Source: SIG307 sp964545045
Lineage (GTDB): Bacteria; Bacillota; Clostridia; Lachnospirales; Lachnospiraceae
Direction of reading: 5' to 3'
DNA length: 64,000 nucleotides
Assembly: GCA_964545045.1 (NCBI GenBank)
Contig: CAZJEN010000017.1
Span: forward strand, 4,684 to 68,683
A program made the translations under genes and the position numbers. Below the pieces are notes generated by a model. That model was not told the origin of the DNA. It was given only the letters and a program-made list of their open reading frames with translations, and searched no databases. This document shows positions 40,154 through 49,005 of the stretch, one piece after another (the first letter of the stretch is position 1; every line of letters begins with the position of its first letter).

Positions 40154-41446
40154 TTACAATACGGTCTGAAATAATTTCCGGCTATTTCGGTCAACTCGCA
40201 GAACATCTTCCACATACGGCATCTCGACGACCTTTCCGAACCGAACAGGAAGCATTTCCCGCTCCCCTCCGGTAATCACTGCCGTAATGCTCTTTCGTAC
40301 CGCTCCGTCTCTTACCGCCCCGGCAAATTCCTTCCATTCCGGCATCCGCCACGGGTAAAGAGTTCCCAGTACAAACCGGCTGTCACACCGAAAGAATTCC
40401 TCCGAATTTCCTTCCTGCCATACTCCGAAATGTAGCAGAATTGTCTCATACCCTTTTGCCGCATAAGCCCCGATTACAGCGGAAGAGCCCTCTGTAACGT
40501 AGCATATTCCCTGTAATATAAAGTACTCCGGCATTGCTTTTTTTATTCCGAACACGCTCTCGTAAAGCTGTTCGAATATGTGTCTTCCCGACATATCAAT
40601 ACATGCAATCCGACTGTTTTCCCTGTCGTTCAGATATGTCGCCAATAATGTACAAAAGGCCCCGCACTCCGCACCTTCATGGATACCGGCTATGCCGATA
40701 TATCCGGGTCTTCTTCCCTTCCGTCGCGCTTTTTTCCCTGTTCCGCGGCTAACCTTCTGCAGCTCTTCCTTTAAAGCCGAAACACTCGGATAACGTTTTG
40801 CGGGAACATCTCTCACACATCGTTCATAGATTGCAAATAACGCTTCTCTCCCCTTGCTTCTCTCTCCCAGCATAACACCGATTACGCAACCGATTCCGTA
40901 TATATCGGAACTTTCCTCTGCCATGCCGTTATACTGTTCGGGAGCCGCATACCCCTGCGTACCGAACATCACTCCGGAACACTCCTGTTTTCGTATTGCT
41001 CCGCCGAAATCAATTAAGGTAAGTCTGTCTCCGCAAATCATAATATTTTCCGGTTTTACATCCAAATACAAGATACCCTTCTGATGCAAATATTCGATTA
41101 TTTCACAAAGCTGAATGGAATAATTTGATATAAAAGATGTTGAGAGGCATTTCTGCCTATTAAGAAAATCATGTAAAGTTTCCCCGCCCATATCTTCTTC
41201 GATAATATAGCACGCAGATGCATCCTCCTCAATATCATAAATACGAGGAATTGCCGTATGGTGCAACAGTTTCAAAGTGTGTGCTTCCCTCTTGCGTTCT
41301 TCATAAAACGGCCTGTTCTTTAAAAGACGTTTTATAATCCGCCGTTCTCCGAGCATCCTGTGCTCCGCCAGAAATACCTCGCCTCCGCTGCCGTTTGCAA
41401 GCAGTCTGAGTATCCGGTACTTCCCAAATAATAATTCTTCTTCCAT
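40154..41446 (-). CDS. Serine/threonine protein kinase with C-terminal degenerate ATPase-like domain
   Basis: Residues 1-235 form a Hanks-type kinase: glycine loop LANGSGGEVFLA, Lys39 in IIKR, LYLDVKPENI (HRD replaced by YLD but catalytic Asp129, Lys131 and Asn134 kept), DFG at 146-148 and APE at 168-170. After a basic linker (KKARRKGRR), residues about 245-430 resemble a MinD/TadZ-like fold: YIGIAGIHEGAECGAFCTLLATYL sits where a P-loop would be (written in parts: GIAGIHEGAECG, then FCTLLATYL) but lacks the GKT residues. No extracellular PASTA domain is present. It is upstream of GH18 and cwlD genes. Function is unknown. Confidence 0.8.
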   Translation of the reverse strand: MEEELLFGKYRILRLLANGSGGEVFLAEHRMLGERRIIKRLLKNRPFYEERKREAHTLKLLHHTAIPRIYDIEEDASACYIIEEDMGGETLHDFLNRQKCLSTSFISNYSIQLCEIIEYLHQKGILYLDVKPENIMICGDRLTLIDFGGAIRKQECSGVMFGTQGYAAPEQYNGMAEESSDIYGIGCVIGVMLGERSKGREALFAIYERCVRDVPAKRYPSVSALKEELQKVSRGTGKKARRKGRRPGYIGIAGIHEGAECGAFCTLLATYLNDRENSRIACIDMSGRHIFEQLYESVFGIKKAMPEYFILQGICYVTEGSSAVIGAYAAKGYETILLHFGVWQEGNSEEFFRCDSRFVLGTLYPWRMPEWKEFAGAVRDGAVRKSITAVITGGEREMLPVRFGKVVEMPYVEDVLRVDRNSRKLFQTVL

Positions 41447-41525
41447 CTTCTCCTTTCTGCACGCCCTATGCGTACCGATTTGTCCTTTTCGCTGTCGGAT
41501 TGCCGGTGATTTCTCACCTGCATAT

Positions 41526-41555
41526 ATTATAACGCTCTCAAAACACGACCTGCAA
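41526..41555 (-). promoter_or_regulatory. Promoter of the kinase gene
   Basis: TTGCAG (41555-41550) and TATAAT (41531-41526) are spaced by 18 bases on the minus strand, about 80 bases before the ATG. The gap 41447-41730 otherwise holds only this and the divergent mecA promoter. Confidence 0.75.
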
Positions 41556-41670
41556 GCATTTTTCTCTTCGCAATTTTCACAAACTTTCCATTAATTTTTC
41601 GTACAGTATTACTAAAATTAAACCCGCATTTTTCCTTACCTTCTTTATACAAACTTCACAATTTATGTTA

Positions 41671-41699
41671 TTGACTTTCGTTGAAAATTACTATATACT
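41671..41699 (+). promoter_or_regulatory. Promoter of mecA
   Basis: TTGACT and TATACT are spaced by 17 bases on the plus strand, 31 bases before the mecA ATG. Confidence 0.85.
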
Positions 41700-41730
41700 T
41701 TGTATAACACGAAGAAGGGGGTGCATACAC

Positions 41731-42465
41731 ATGACAATCGAACGTTTAAGTGATACTCAGATCCGTTGTACGTTAAACAAGCAAGATTTACAGGAGCGTC
41801 AATTGCAGTTAAGCGAACTATTCTACGGCAGTGAAAAAGCAAAGGCCCTATTCCGTGATTTAGTACAAATGGCATCCTACGAGTGCGGTTTTGAAACCGA
41901 GGATATGCCTCTTATGATTGAGGCCATCCCGGTAGATGCAGACTGTCTCGTTTTGGTCGTAACCAAAATGGAAGATTCCGAGGAACTGGACTCCAGATTT
42001 TCCAATTTCACGCCTTTTACCGAGAAGGAAAATATTTCCGAGAAGATGCCGATTCCGGCTCTAGCGGATGAAATTTTAAATTATTTCTCACAGTTCAAGG
42101 ATTTATTAACGAAAAAGGCGGATGAACTTTCCAAGAACAAAGAACAAAGCTCCGAACCAAAGCTTGAGCCTCTTGTTAAGGTATATTCCTTTGATTCCCT
42201 GCCGGCAGTAAGTCGCTTTGCGGCGGTAGTAGCTCCTCGCTATCACGGCACGGCCAAGCTCTATAAAAATCCTTCCGATGAACACTACTATCTGCTTCTC
42301 GGAATGTCCGGTCACACCGCAGAGGACTTTAACAAAATCTGTAATATTGCTTCTGAATACGGCTGTTCCGTCTCCGCAAGCAATGCTTCTCTGCTTTATT
42401 ACACTGAACACTTTGTACCGATTGCGGATAATGATATTCTGGGAACACTGGCAAAGTTAAATTAG
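41731..42465 (+). CDS. mecA: Adaptor protein MecA
   Basis: MecA delivers substrates to the ClpC(P) machine. The 244-aa protein has the N-terminal MTIERLSDTQIRCTLN domain and a C-terminal alpha/beta domain (about 130-244: VYSFDSLPAV, FAAVVAPRYHG, YLLLGMSGH), joined by a lysine- and glutamate-rich linker. The ATG at 41731 has AGAAGGGGGTG upstream; an extended frame would overlap the promoter. It is a single-gene unit closed by a terminator. Confidence 0.92.
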   Translation: MTIERLSDTQIRCTLNKQDLQERQLQLSELFYGSEKAKALFRDLVQMASYECGFETEDMPLMIEAIPVDADCLVLVVTKMEDSEELDSRFSNFTPFTEKENISEKMPIPALADEILNYFSQFKDLLTKKADELSKNKEQSSEPKLEPLVKVYSFDSLPAVSRFAAVVAPRYHGTAKLYKNPSDEHYYLLLGMSGHTAEDFNKICNIASEYGCSVSASNASLLYYTEHFVPIADNDILGTLAKLN

Positions 42466-42523
42466 AATTTAACTTTTATCATTTGGTACATTTATCAGTT
42501 TTGAACATCATCCAAACAAAAAC

Positions 42524-42551
42524 GGGCTGTGCATCCATTGATGTACAGCCC
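42524..42551. terminator. Bidirectional terminator between mecA and the GH3 gene
   Basis: GGGCTGT pairs with ACAGCCC around a loop that can form a smaller stem. The plus strand continues ATTTCTT and the minus strand GTTTTTG, so it serves both convergent genes. Confidence 0.82.
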
Positions 42552-42569
42552 ATTTCTTATTACCTCATT

Positions 42570-44723
42570 TTACAGAATCTCGGTTTTCTTACAAACAACA
42601 GAGAAACTCTCCGGCTTCTTTCCCGTCAATGCAATACTTCTACTATCCGGCTGGGAAGTGCCTACAAACACTTCATAGGAGCCCTCATTTAACACAAACG
42701 CAGCATCCTCATCATATAATGCAAATGCCTCATCCTTCAGTACGAGCTCAACGCACTTCTCGGTACCCTTTTCCAGCTGTACCTTCTTCAAGCCCTTTAA
42801 CTGGAACCAAGGTGCATTCTTCACATCCTTCGCCTTTACGTATACCTGTACGGTCTCCGCTCCGTCATAATCTCCCACATTCGCCAAGGTAGCCTTTACG
42901 GTAATACTTCCGCCCTTTGCGATTTCAGTCTCCGATACGGAAACATTCTTTAATTCAAAATCGGTATAGCTGAGACCGTAACCGAACGGATACAACGCCT
43001 CATTTTCCATGTAACGGTAGGTTCTGCCCTTCATGGCATAATCGGTAAATGCCGGCAATTCCTCGGAAGTACGATAGAATGTCACCGGAAGCTTGCCCTC
43101 CGGAGCATACTCACCGAACAACATCTGTGCTACCGCACGACCGCCCTGAGCACCCGGATACCAAGCCTGTACGATAGCCGGAATATGCTCCTCTGCCCAC
43201 GGGAATGCCAAAGCACTACCGGATAATAATACCAATACCACCGGCTTACCGCTTTCACAAATCGTCTGAAGCACCGTATTCTGAAGACCCGGAAGCTCCA
43301 GATTCGGCTTATCACCACTGGCGAACTCGTTACCCTGATCGCCTTCTTCACCTTCCAGACCGGAATCCAGTCCCATAACAGCGATGATTACGTCGGACTC
43401 ATCACAAACCGCACGCACCTCTGCAATACGGTCGTTCTCCTGACCGAGACCGGAAATCTTATTCTTAAACAAGTGACATCCGTCGGAATAACGTACTCTT
43501 ACATCATCTCCCAAATACTCCTGAATACCCTCTAAAACTGTAATATACTCGGATGCCGTCCCCTCGTAATTACCGATTAATGCCTTCCGGTTGTTTGCAT
43601 TCGGTCCGATAACACCGACCGTCTTTAATTTCGTCTTATCAAGCGGAAGAACATTGCCTTCATTCTTTAATAAACAAAGAGTCTTCTTCGCCACCGCAAG
43701 ATTGAACTCCTTCTGCTCCTTACTGTCTACTACGGAATAATCTATGGTATTATACGGAACATGCTCCGGCGCATCAAAAATGCCGAGACGCATCTTTGAA
43801 ACATACAGACGCTCTACCGCACGGGTCAACGTCTCTTCCGTTACCAGGCCCTGCTTTACCGCTTCCAGCAAATTCACATAAATGTGTCCGCAGTTCAAAT
43901 CACATCCGTTGTTCATGGCAAGAGCCACAGACTCTACCGGAGACGTGGTTAATCCATGTCCCTCGTGAAAATCCTTAATTGCCCAACAGTCACTGGTTAC
44001 ATGACCGTCAAAGCCCCATTCGTCACGTAAAATATCCTGCAGCAAAGTCTTGCTTCCGCAACAAGCCTCTCCGTTGGTACGGTTATAAGCTCCCATAACG
44101 GTTTCAACCTTCGCTTCCTGTACACATGCCTTAAATGCCGGCAAATAGGTCTCATACAAATCCTGCTTGGACACTTCCGCATTAAAGCTGTGGCGCACAT
44201 CCTCCGGTCCGGAATGTACCGCAAAATGCTTGGCACAGGCTGCCACCTTCAAATACTTCTCATGCTTACCCTGCATACCTTCAATAAAACGCACACCGAG
44301 ACGAGAGGTCAAATACGGATCTTCACCGTAGGTCTCATGGCCGCGTCCCCAACGCGGATCACGGAAAATATTTACGTTCGGAGCCCAGAAGGTCAGGCCC
44401 TTATAAATATCCGTATCGCCGTACTTCTGCTGCATATTAAATTTTGCACGTCCTTCTGTGGAAACGTGGTCACCCACTTCCTCCATCATATCCTCATCGA
44501 AAGCTGCCGCCAAACCGATTGCCTGCGGAAATACCGTTGCCACACCGGCTCTCGCCACACCATGCAATGCCTCATTCCACCAGTTATACGCCTTAATGTC
44601 CAAACGTTCAATTGCCGCAGCCCAGTGTAAAGTCTGGAATACTTTCTCCTCCAGTGTCATTTCGGCAACCAAAGCCTTTGCTCTTTCCTTAAAGGAAAGA
44701 CTTTCATCCTGATATTTCTTCAT
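42570..44723 (-). CDS. Glycoside hydrolase family 3 (beta-glucosidase/beta-xylosidase type)
   Basis: The 717-aa enzyme has a GH3 N-terminal barrel with WNEALHGVARAG, FWAPNVNIFRDPRWGRGHETYGEDP in the family region (read in parts: NIFRDPRWGRG, ETYGEDP), KHF, and the nucleophile Asp in GHVTSDCWAI. The GH3 C-terminal domain (about 340-560) and a fibronectin-III-like end (about 610-700) follow. The WNEALHG motif is common in xylan-active GH3. There is no signal peptide, so it acts inside the cell on imported oligosaccharides. It is the last gene of the sugar operon, behind a hairpin that may reduce read-through. Confidence 0.93.
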   Translation of the reverse strand: MKKYQDESLSFKERAKALVAEMTLEEKVFQTLHWAAAIERLDIKAYNWWNEALHGVARAGVATVFPQAIGLAAAFDEDMMEEVGDHVSTEGRAKFNMQQKYGDTDIYKGLTFWAPNVNIFRDPRWGRGHETYGEDPYLTSRLGVRFIEGMQGKHEKYLKVAACAKHFAVHSGPEDVRHSFNAEVSKQDLYETYLPAFKACVQEAKVETVMGAYNRTNGEACCGSKTLLQDILRDEWGFDGHVTSDCWAIKDFHEGHGLTTSPVESVALAMNNGCDLNCGHIYVNLLEAVKQGLVTEETLTRAVERLYVSKMRLGIFDAPEHVPYNTIDYSVVDSKEQKEFNLAVAKKTLCLLKNEGNVLPLDKTKLKTVGVIGPNANNRKALIGNYEGTASEYITVLEGIQEYLGDDVRVRYSDGCHLFKNKISGLGQENDRIAEVRAVCDESDVIIAVMGLDSGLEGEEGDQGNEFASGDKPNLELPGLQNTVLQTICESGKPVVLVLLSGSALAFPWAEEHIPAIVQAWYPGAQGGRAVAQMLFGEYAPEGKLPVTFYRTSEELPAFTDYAMKGRTYRYMENEALYPFGYGLSYTDFELKNVSVSETEIAKGGSITVKATLANVGDYDGAETVQVYVKAKDVKNAPWFQLKGLKKVQLEKGTEKCVELVLKDEAFALYDEDAAFVLNEGSYEVFVGTSQPDSRSIALTGKKPESFSVVCKKTEIL

Positions 44724-44834
44724 TTTTGTACCCCTTTCTGTATGATTTCATAGCATCCAAATAATTAACTTTAGATTTAATTTTCGTCATTTAGCTACTT
44801 TATTAGTTCTCATCACATCTTATTACGTAAAAAC

Positions 44835-44877
44835 CGGGACCGAACTCTGAAAATGAATATTTCAAAATCCAGCCCCG
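44835..44877 (-). terminator. Long hairpin (possible attenuating terminator) before the GH3 gene
   Basis: On the minus strand about 18 consecutive pairs form between CGGGGCTGGATTTTGAAA and its partner, several of them G-T, around a short loop, followed by GTTTTTACG. It lies 25 bases after the GH10-like gene and could partly separate GH3 expression. Confidence 0.7.
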
Positions 44878-44902
44878 ATATCCTTATCTTATTACATTCA
44901 TC

Positions 44903-46288
44903 TTAGAAGCCCTTTACCGTAACATCTCCGATAATTGCAAAGAATACATCCATCACATTCAAATCAGCATCAAACATACTCGGATAGCTCTCTAATTGAA
45001 CACCGTACTTCACTTCCAAAGTAAGATGATCAATGTACTCTTTCGGTTGGTTCAGATTTGCGTTATCATTTGTCAAGGACTCGAAGGTAATGCTCTTAAT
45101 GTCATAATTCTTCTTTAACTCATAATTCAGAATATTCGTCATCAAAGCCTTGTAACGCTTCGTTCCTCTGGCAAGCAACTCCTCCGGAGTTTTGTCCAAG
45201 TCACCTCGATTTCCTTCATTGGAATCTACGTTAAACTCCGTAAAATGAAGCTCCAAACCGGTGGCACTCAAAGCCTTTACCATATCCTCCATAAGGAACA
45301 CAGTCGGACCGTTCGGATTGTAATGAGCCTGTATAGCAACACCGTCAATAAGACTCTTCTCTTTCAAAAGGTTAATCAAGGCAAGGGAAGGCTTCAAGGT
45401 GTTCGTCTCATCCAAACCATCCTGGGAAAGAAGTAACTTTTGGTCTGCAGTTGCATACTTTCTGGCGAACTCATAGGCCTTTACCACATACTCCTCACCA
45501 ATGGTCTGATACCAATAAGTAGAACGATATTTCAACTCGTTACTTTCAGCCGCAAGAATCGGGTCATCCAAAACCTCCCAGGAAATTACCACTCCCGGAT
45601 AATTCGTATTACAGTATGTAATAATATCCTTAATATAATTCTCCAGACGCATGGTCATAACTTCCGCATCCGCAAACTCTACGGTAGTCGTAGTATTACC
45701 TTCTGCATCCGTAGTCTCAACTACCTGATTCCGGTCAAGATCCTTGGAAAACGCCCACGCCGGAGTCGACTCGGTAAGCAAACGCGGGACACGAACCGTA
45801 AGGTTATTGTCCTTTGCAAACTTTAAAATCACATCCGCCGCAGAGAAATTGAGCGGAATATGGGTCTTATCCGTGGAAACCTTCGCTGTCTCGTAGTCCA
45901 TAATAGTTTCCGGCATTAAATCCTGCTTAATACCAATCGAATTGAACTGCTCTTTGATGATAGCCGCACGCTTCTCATCCATAACATCTATTAATAATAC
46001 ATCCATGCCCACAGCAAACACGTCCTTATAGGCGAGTTTTAACTGCGGAAGCTTATTTTCTTTTTCATAATACTCTTTAAACTTCTTTGTCTCATATACA
46101 CTGACTTCTTCAGTCTGGTCATTGTTACCCTCTTGCACTACAACAACCGGAGTCGGTGTCGGTGCCGGCGTTACCGTCGGTCTCGGGGTAATCGTAGGTA
46201 CCGGTCCGATTTCTACGGAACCGGAGCATCCCGCAAAAAGAAATGTCGCAGCAAGCGCTAACAAACCGATTATTTTCTCTTTTCTCAT
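44903..46288 (-). CDS. GH10-like lipoprotein with altered catalytic residues
   Basis: From the ATG at 46288 (AAAGGAG upstream) the 461-aa protein has a lipoprotein signal (FAGC, Cys21), a Pro/Thr linker (30-50) and a GH10-like barrel. GH10 landmarks are recognisable: MPETIMDYE, NFSAADVILKFAKDNN, SWEVLDDPI (normally W-D-V-V-N-E), DGVAIQAHYN and FTEFNVD. The nucleophile Glu351 is kept. The acid/base Glu is Asp242, and the conserved His/Trp of strand 3 are missing (RVPRLLTESTPAW). It may be a weakly active or sugar-binding xylanase relative on the cell surface. It follows a substrate-binding protein. Confidence 0.8.
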   Translation of the reverse strand: MRKEKIIGLLALAATFLFAGCSGSVEIGPVPTITPRPTVTPAPTPTPVVVVQEGNNDQTEEVSVYETKKFKEYYEKENKLPQLKLAYKDVFAVGMDVLLIDVMDEKRAAIIKEQFNSIGIKQDLMPETIMDYETAKVSTDKTHIPLNFSAADVILKFAKDNNLTVRVPRLLTESTPAWAFSKDLDRNQVVETTDAEGNTTTTVEFADAEVMTMRLENYIKDIITYCNTNYPGVVISWEVLDDPILAAESNELKYRSTYWYQTIGEEYVVKAYEFARKYATADQKLLLSQDGLDETNTLKPSLALINLLKEKSLIDGVAIQAHYNPNGPTVFLMEDMVKALSATGLELHFTEFNVDSNEGNRGDLDKTPEELLARGTKRYKALMTNILNYELKKNYDIKSITFESLTNDNANLNQPKEYIDHLTLEVKYGVQLESYPSMFDADLNVMDVFFAIIGDVTVKGF

Positions 46289-46332
46289 ACACAACACTCC
46301 TTTCCAATCTCTCCCACCTGTTTTTAGGTAGC

Positions 46333-46363
46333 ACATAAGGGGCAGGCAAGCCACCCCTTATGT
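46333..46363 (-). other. Intergenic mRNA hairpin after substrate-binding protein 2
   Basis: ACATAAGGGG pairs perfectly with CCCCTTATGT over 10 bp between the binding-protein gene and the GH10-like gene. There is no T-run after it on the minus strand, so it is more likely a 3'-end stabiliser that raises binding-protein mRNA, as in other sugar ABC operons. Confidence 0.65.
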
Positions 46364-46384
46364 AAAAACCTATGTTGTAAAATA

Positions 46385-47830
46385 TTACTGTCCATTTGCC
46401 TCAGCAACGATTGCATCCCAAGAATCCTTGATTGCTGCAACCTGGTCAGCCGGGGTAACGTTAGCAAACGGATATACCCATAAGAGGTCCGGACCAAGGT
46501 CGGTAGAAATAAGGGTCTGGTTGAGGAAGTGAGCGCTTACGCCGTCATTGAACATAACGATGGTCTCGTCGATTGCTCTCTCATCGTTGAAGTGAGAGTA
46601 GTAGGTCTCCTTCCAGTCGTTCGGGTCATCATAACCCGGAGTAGCCATGGTGTATACATTGTATGCGAATGCAATGTTACCAGCGGTCTCTGCATCGTAG
46701 CAGGACGGGATGATGGTGATGTTATCACATACATAAGAATGATAACCTTCCTGTCCGTCCGGCTTCGGCGGCATTACGAAACCAACCGGATCTTCCATAG
46801 CGTCACCGTAGGTCTGGCCCGGCTGACAAGTATACTCTTCGTTGAAGGTCATAGCTGCCTTACCTTCCTGGAATGCTGCATAGAACCAGTCCCAGTTAGC
46901 GCCTTCCGGCGTCGGCATCTCGTAACCCTTGTTGTAAAGCTCTACAGCGAAGTTAAGTGCATCAAGAACTGCCTTGGAGCCCATGTTGTTGGTAAGATTA
47001 CCGTTCTCGTCCTTACCGAAGTAGTCCTCACCGGTAGATGCAACTAAACAACCCATGGTTGCTGCACCCTGAGAAACGGTAGCATAAATATCAGTAACAC
47101 CATCGTTGTTGGTATCACGGGTTAACTTAGCACAAAGCTCGTCGAACTTGGACCAGGTCCACTCGCCACTTGCCTGCAAATCGTACGGAAGATCCGGATC
47201 AAGACCAGCTTCTTCGAAGAGTCTCTTGTTCCAAATCAAACCACCACGCGGCTCAGACTTAGCAGCTCTCATACCGTAGATGCTGTCGCCCTTGGTCATT
47301 AAGTTCTTAACTGCTACGCTCCACTTATCCTCGGTGAAGTCAAGCTCATCAAGAGTAGCAAGGTCATAGAAAAGACCGTTCTGCATCGGCTTTGCTACGA
47401 ATCTGTAGTCAAGCTCGAATAACTGAGCTGCCGGCTCACCAGCAGTAATGGAGTTTACGCAAAGGTCGGTCATTTCGCCCCAACCAGCTACAGTCTTAGA
47501 CTGCATCTTGAAGTTGTACTTTGCGAAGATTTCCTGACGATACTTTGCAGTAGCTTCTTCCTGAGCGTTGGTCGGCTCAGCCGGGGTCTCCGGAGACCAG
47601 TGGTCACCGATGATTACTTCCATACCACCGAGATCTCTTGCCGGGATCGGGGTTGCAGCCGGGGTCGGGGTTGCTTCCGGATCATCGCCACCCTCATTAC
47701 CCGGGTTCTCAGTTCCCGCGGTCGGGGTTGCATCTGCCGGAACATCTGCCGGCTTGTCGCCACATGCAGCAAGGCTGCCAAGAACGGTTGTTGCAGCAAG
47801 GAAAGCTGCAGCATACTTCTTAATTCTCAT
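46385..47830 (-). CDS. Carbohydrate ABC transporter substrate-binding lipoprotein (no. 2)
   Basis: The 481-aa protein has a lipobox (LAAC, Cys near residue 23), a Pro/Thr/Glu-rich linker to about residue 65, and a family-1 solute-binding fold (about 70-481) with GDSIYGMRAAKSEPRGGLIWNKRLFEEAG-type elements (shown in parts: GLIWNKRLFEEAGL) and TRDTNNDGVTDIY. It would capture oligosaccharides outside the membrane and hand them to the permease pair encoded upstream. AAAGGAGG precedes the ATG. Confidence 0.92.
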   Translation of the reverse strand: MRIKKYAAAFLAATTVLGSLAACGDKPADVPADATPTAGTENPGNEGGDDPEATPTPAATPIPARDLGGMEVIIGDHWSPETPAEPTNAQEEATAKYRQEIFAKYNFKMQSKTVAGWGEMTDLCVNSITAGEPAAQLFELDYRFVAKPMQNGLFYDLATLDELDFTEDKWSVAVKNLMTKGDSIYGMRAAKSEPRGGLIWNKRLFEEAGLDPDLPYDLQASGEWTWSKFDELCAKLTRDTNNDGVTDIYATVSQGAATMGCLVASTGEDYFGKDENGNLTNNMGSKAVLDALNFAVELYNKGYEMPTPEGANWDWFYAAFQEGKAAMTFNEEYTCQPGQTYGDAMEDPVGFVMPPKPDGQEGYHSYVCDNITIIPSCYDAETAGNIAFAYNVYTMATPGYDDPNDWKETYYSHFNDERAIDETIVMFNDGVSAHFLNQTLISTDLGPDLLWVYPFANVTPADQVAAIKDSWDAIVAEANGQ

Positions 47831-47944
47831 ACCAAAATTCCTCCTTTTAATTTTTGGGTTTGGCGTCCCATATGACGATTAAATCGTCGCTCCTCTTTTC
47901 TATAGCAAACGCGTCCGCGCCACTATCGAATTACTTCCAAAGAC

Positions 47945-47971
47945 ATTATACCGCATTTTGTAACAAAATGC
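47945..47971 (-). promoter_or_regulatory. Internal -10 box and 19-bp palindrome upstream of binding protein 2
   Basis: TATAAT (47950-47945) is preceded by the perfect palindrome GCATTTTGT-A-ACAAAATGC (47953-47971), which covers the spacer up to the -35 region. It looks like an operator for an internal promoter in the 173-base gap; no recognised -35 box is present. Another small hairpin (GACGAT/ATCGTC) lies nearer the gene. Confidence 0.5.
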
Positions 47972-48003
47972 TAGCTTTTTTTTAAAATCTTTGAATTTTT
48001 TTG

Positions 48004-49005
48004 TTACATTTTTATACCGGTTTGGCTTAAACTCTCCACAAATGCCTTCTGAGCGAACAGATAAAGGATCAAAAGCGGAATAATTGCCATCAAAGTACCG
48101 GTAGAAATCATCTGATTTAACATACCCTGGCTGGCCTTAGTGCCGTAACCGTTTACCTTAACGAAGTTATCGATACGACCTGCAATGGAGTTAAGTCCCT
48201 TCGGCAAGAGTTCCATGTTACCAAGGAACATCTTGGAATAGAAGGAGTCGGTCCACTGCCATACATATGCAAACAGGAAACAGGATACAATCATGGACTT
48301 TGCATCCGGAAGCATAATCCGTAAGAAAGTCTGGAAGTTACCGCAACCGTCAACATATGCTGCTTCCTCTAATTCCTTCGGAACACCGCGGAAATACTGA
48401 CGAAGCATGAAAATGTACAAACCACTCTTAAGACCCATACAAGTAGCACACATCATAAGATACGGTGCCATGGTCTTCTGCAGGTTCAACGGCTCTTTGC
48501 CCATTGCTTCAAGAATACCGAAGATATCAAAGTAACGGAAGTTTAAGTACAGCGGGCTCATGATGGTCTGCGGCGGTACAATGATTAACAAAATAACGCA
48601 ACCGAACCAGAAATTCTTGAGCGGGAACTTAAATCTTGCAAAACCGTAACCTACCAAGGTAGCTGCTGCCACCTGCAAAAATGCAACTAAGAAAGATACC
48701 CAGATAGAGTTGAACAAACACTTCCAGTAACCGATTAACTCGTTTACCATTTTATAGTTTGTCAAAGTCCAGTCACGCGGAATATTAATAACCGTTGCAT
48801 CGTACAAGTTGGCTTCCTTCATGAAGCTGACGGAAACCTTATTGAGAATCGGCTGGAGAATCAGGAAACACAGGCCGAACAGTAGCACTGCGCGAACAAA
48901 ACGGAATCCGATATCACCGAGTTTCTTCTGAAGAAGATATCCGTTCGTCTTTCTGTTTCTCTCCCAAAAGTCATGTCTCTTTGCAATTTTCACTTTTTTA
49001 CTCAT
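48004..49005 (-). CDS. Carbohydrate ABC transporter permease (MalG type), pair 2
   Basis: The 333-aa protein has six membrane segments and the permease loop EEAAYVDGCGNFQTFLRIMLP (read as EEAAYVDG...F..I.LP), which contacts the ATPase. An N-terminal cytoplasmic extension of about 30 residues precedes helix 1. It overlaps the partner permease by 8 bases. Confidence 0.92.
   Translation of the reverse strand: MSKKVKIAKRHDFWERNRKTNGYLLQKKLGDIGFRFVRAVLLFGLCFLILQPILNKVSVSFMKEANLYDATVINIPRDWTLTNYKMVNELIGYWKCLFNSIWVSFLVAFLQVAAATLVGYGFARFKFPLKNFWFGCVILLIIVPPQTIMSPLYLNFRYFDIFGILEAMGKEPLNLQKTMAPYLMMCATCMGLKSGLYIFMLRQYFRGVPKELEEAAYVDGCGNFQTFLRIMLPDAKSMIVSCFLFAYVWQWTDSFYSKMFLGNMELLPKGLNSIAGRIDNFVKVNGYGTKASQGMLNQMISTGTLMAIIPLLILYLFAQKAFVESLSQTGIKM

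Noticed and set aside
44903..46288. Plain annotation as active endo-1,4-beta-xylanase
   Set aside because: The acid/base Glu and the strand-3 His/Trp are not conserved, so activity cannot be assumed.
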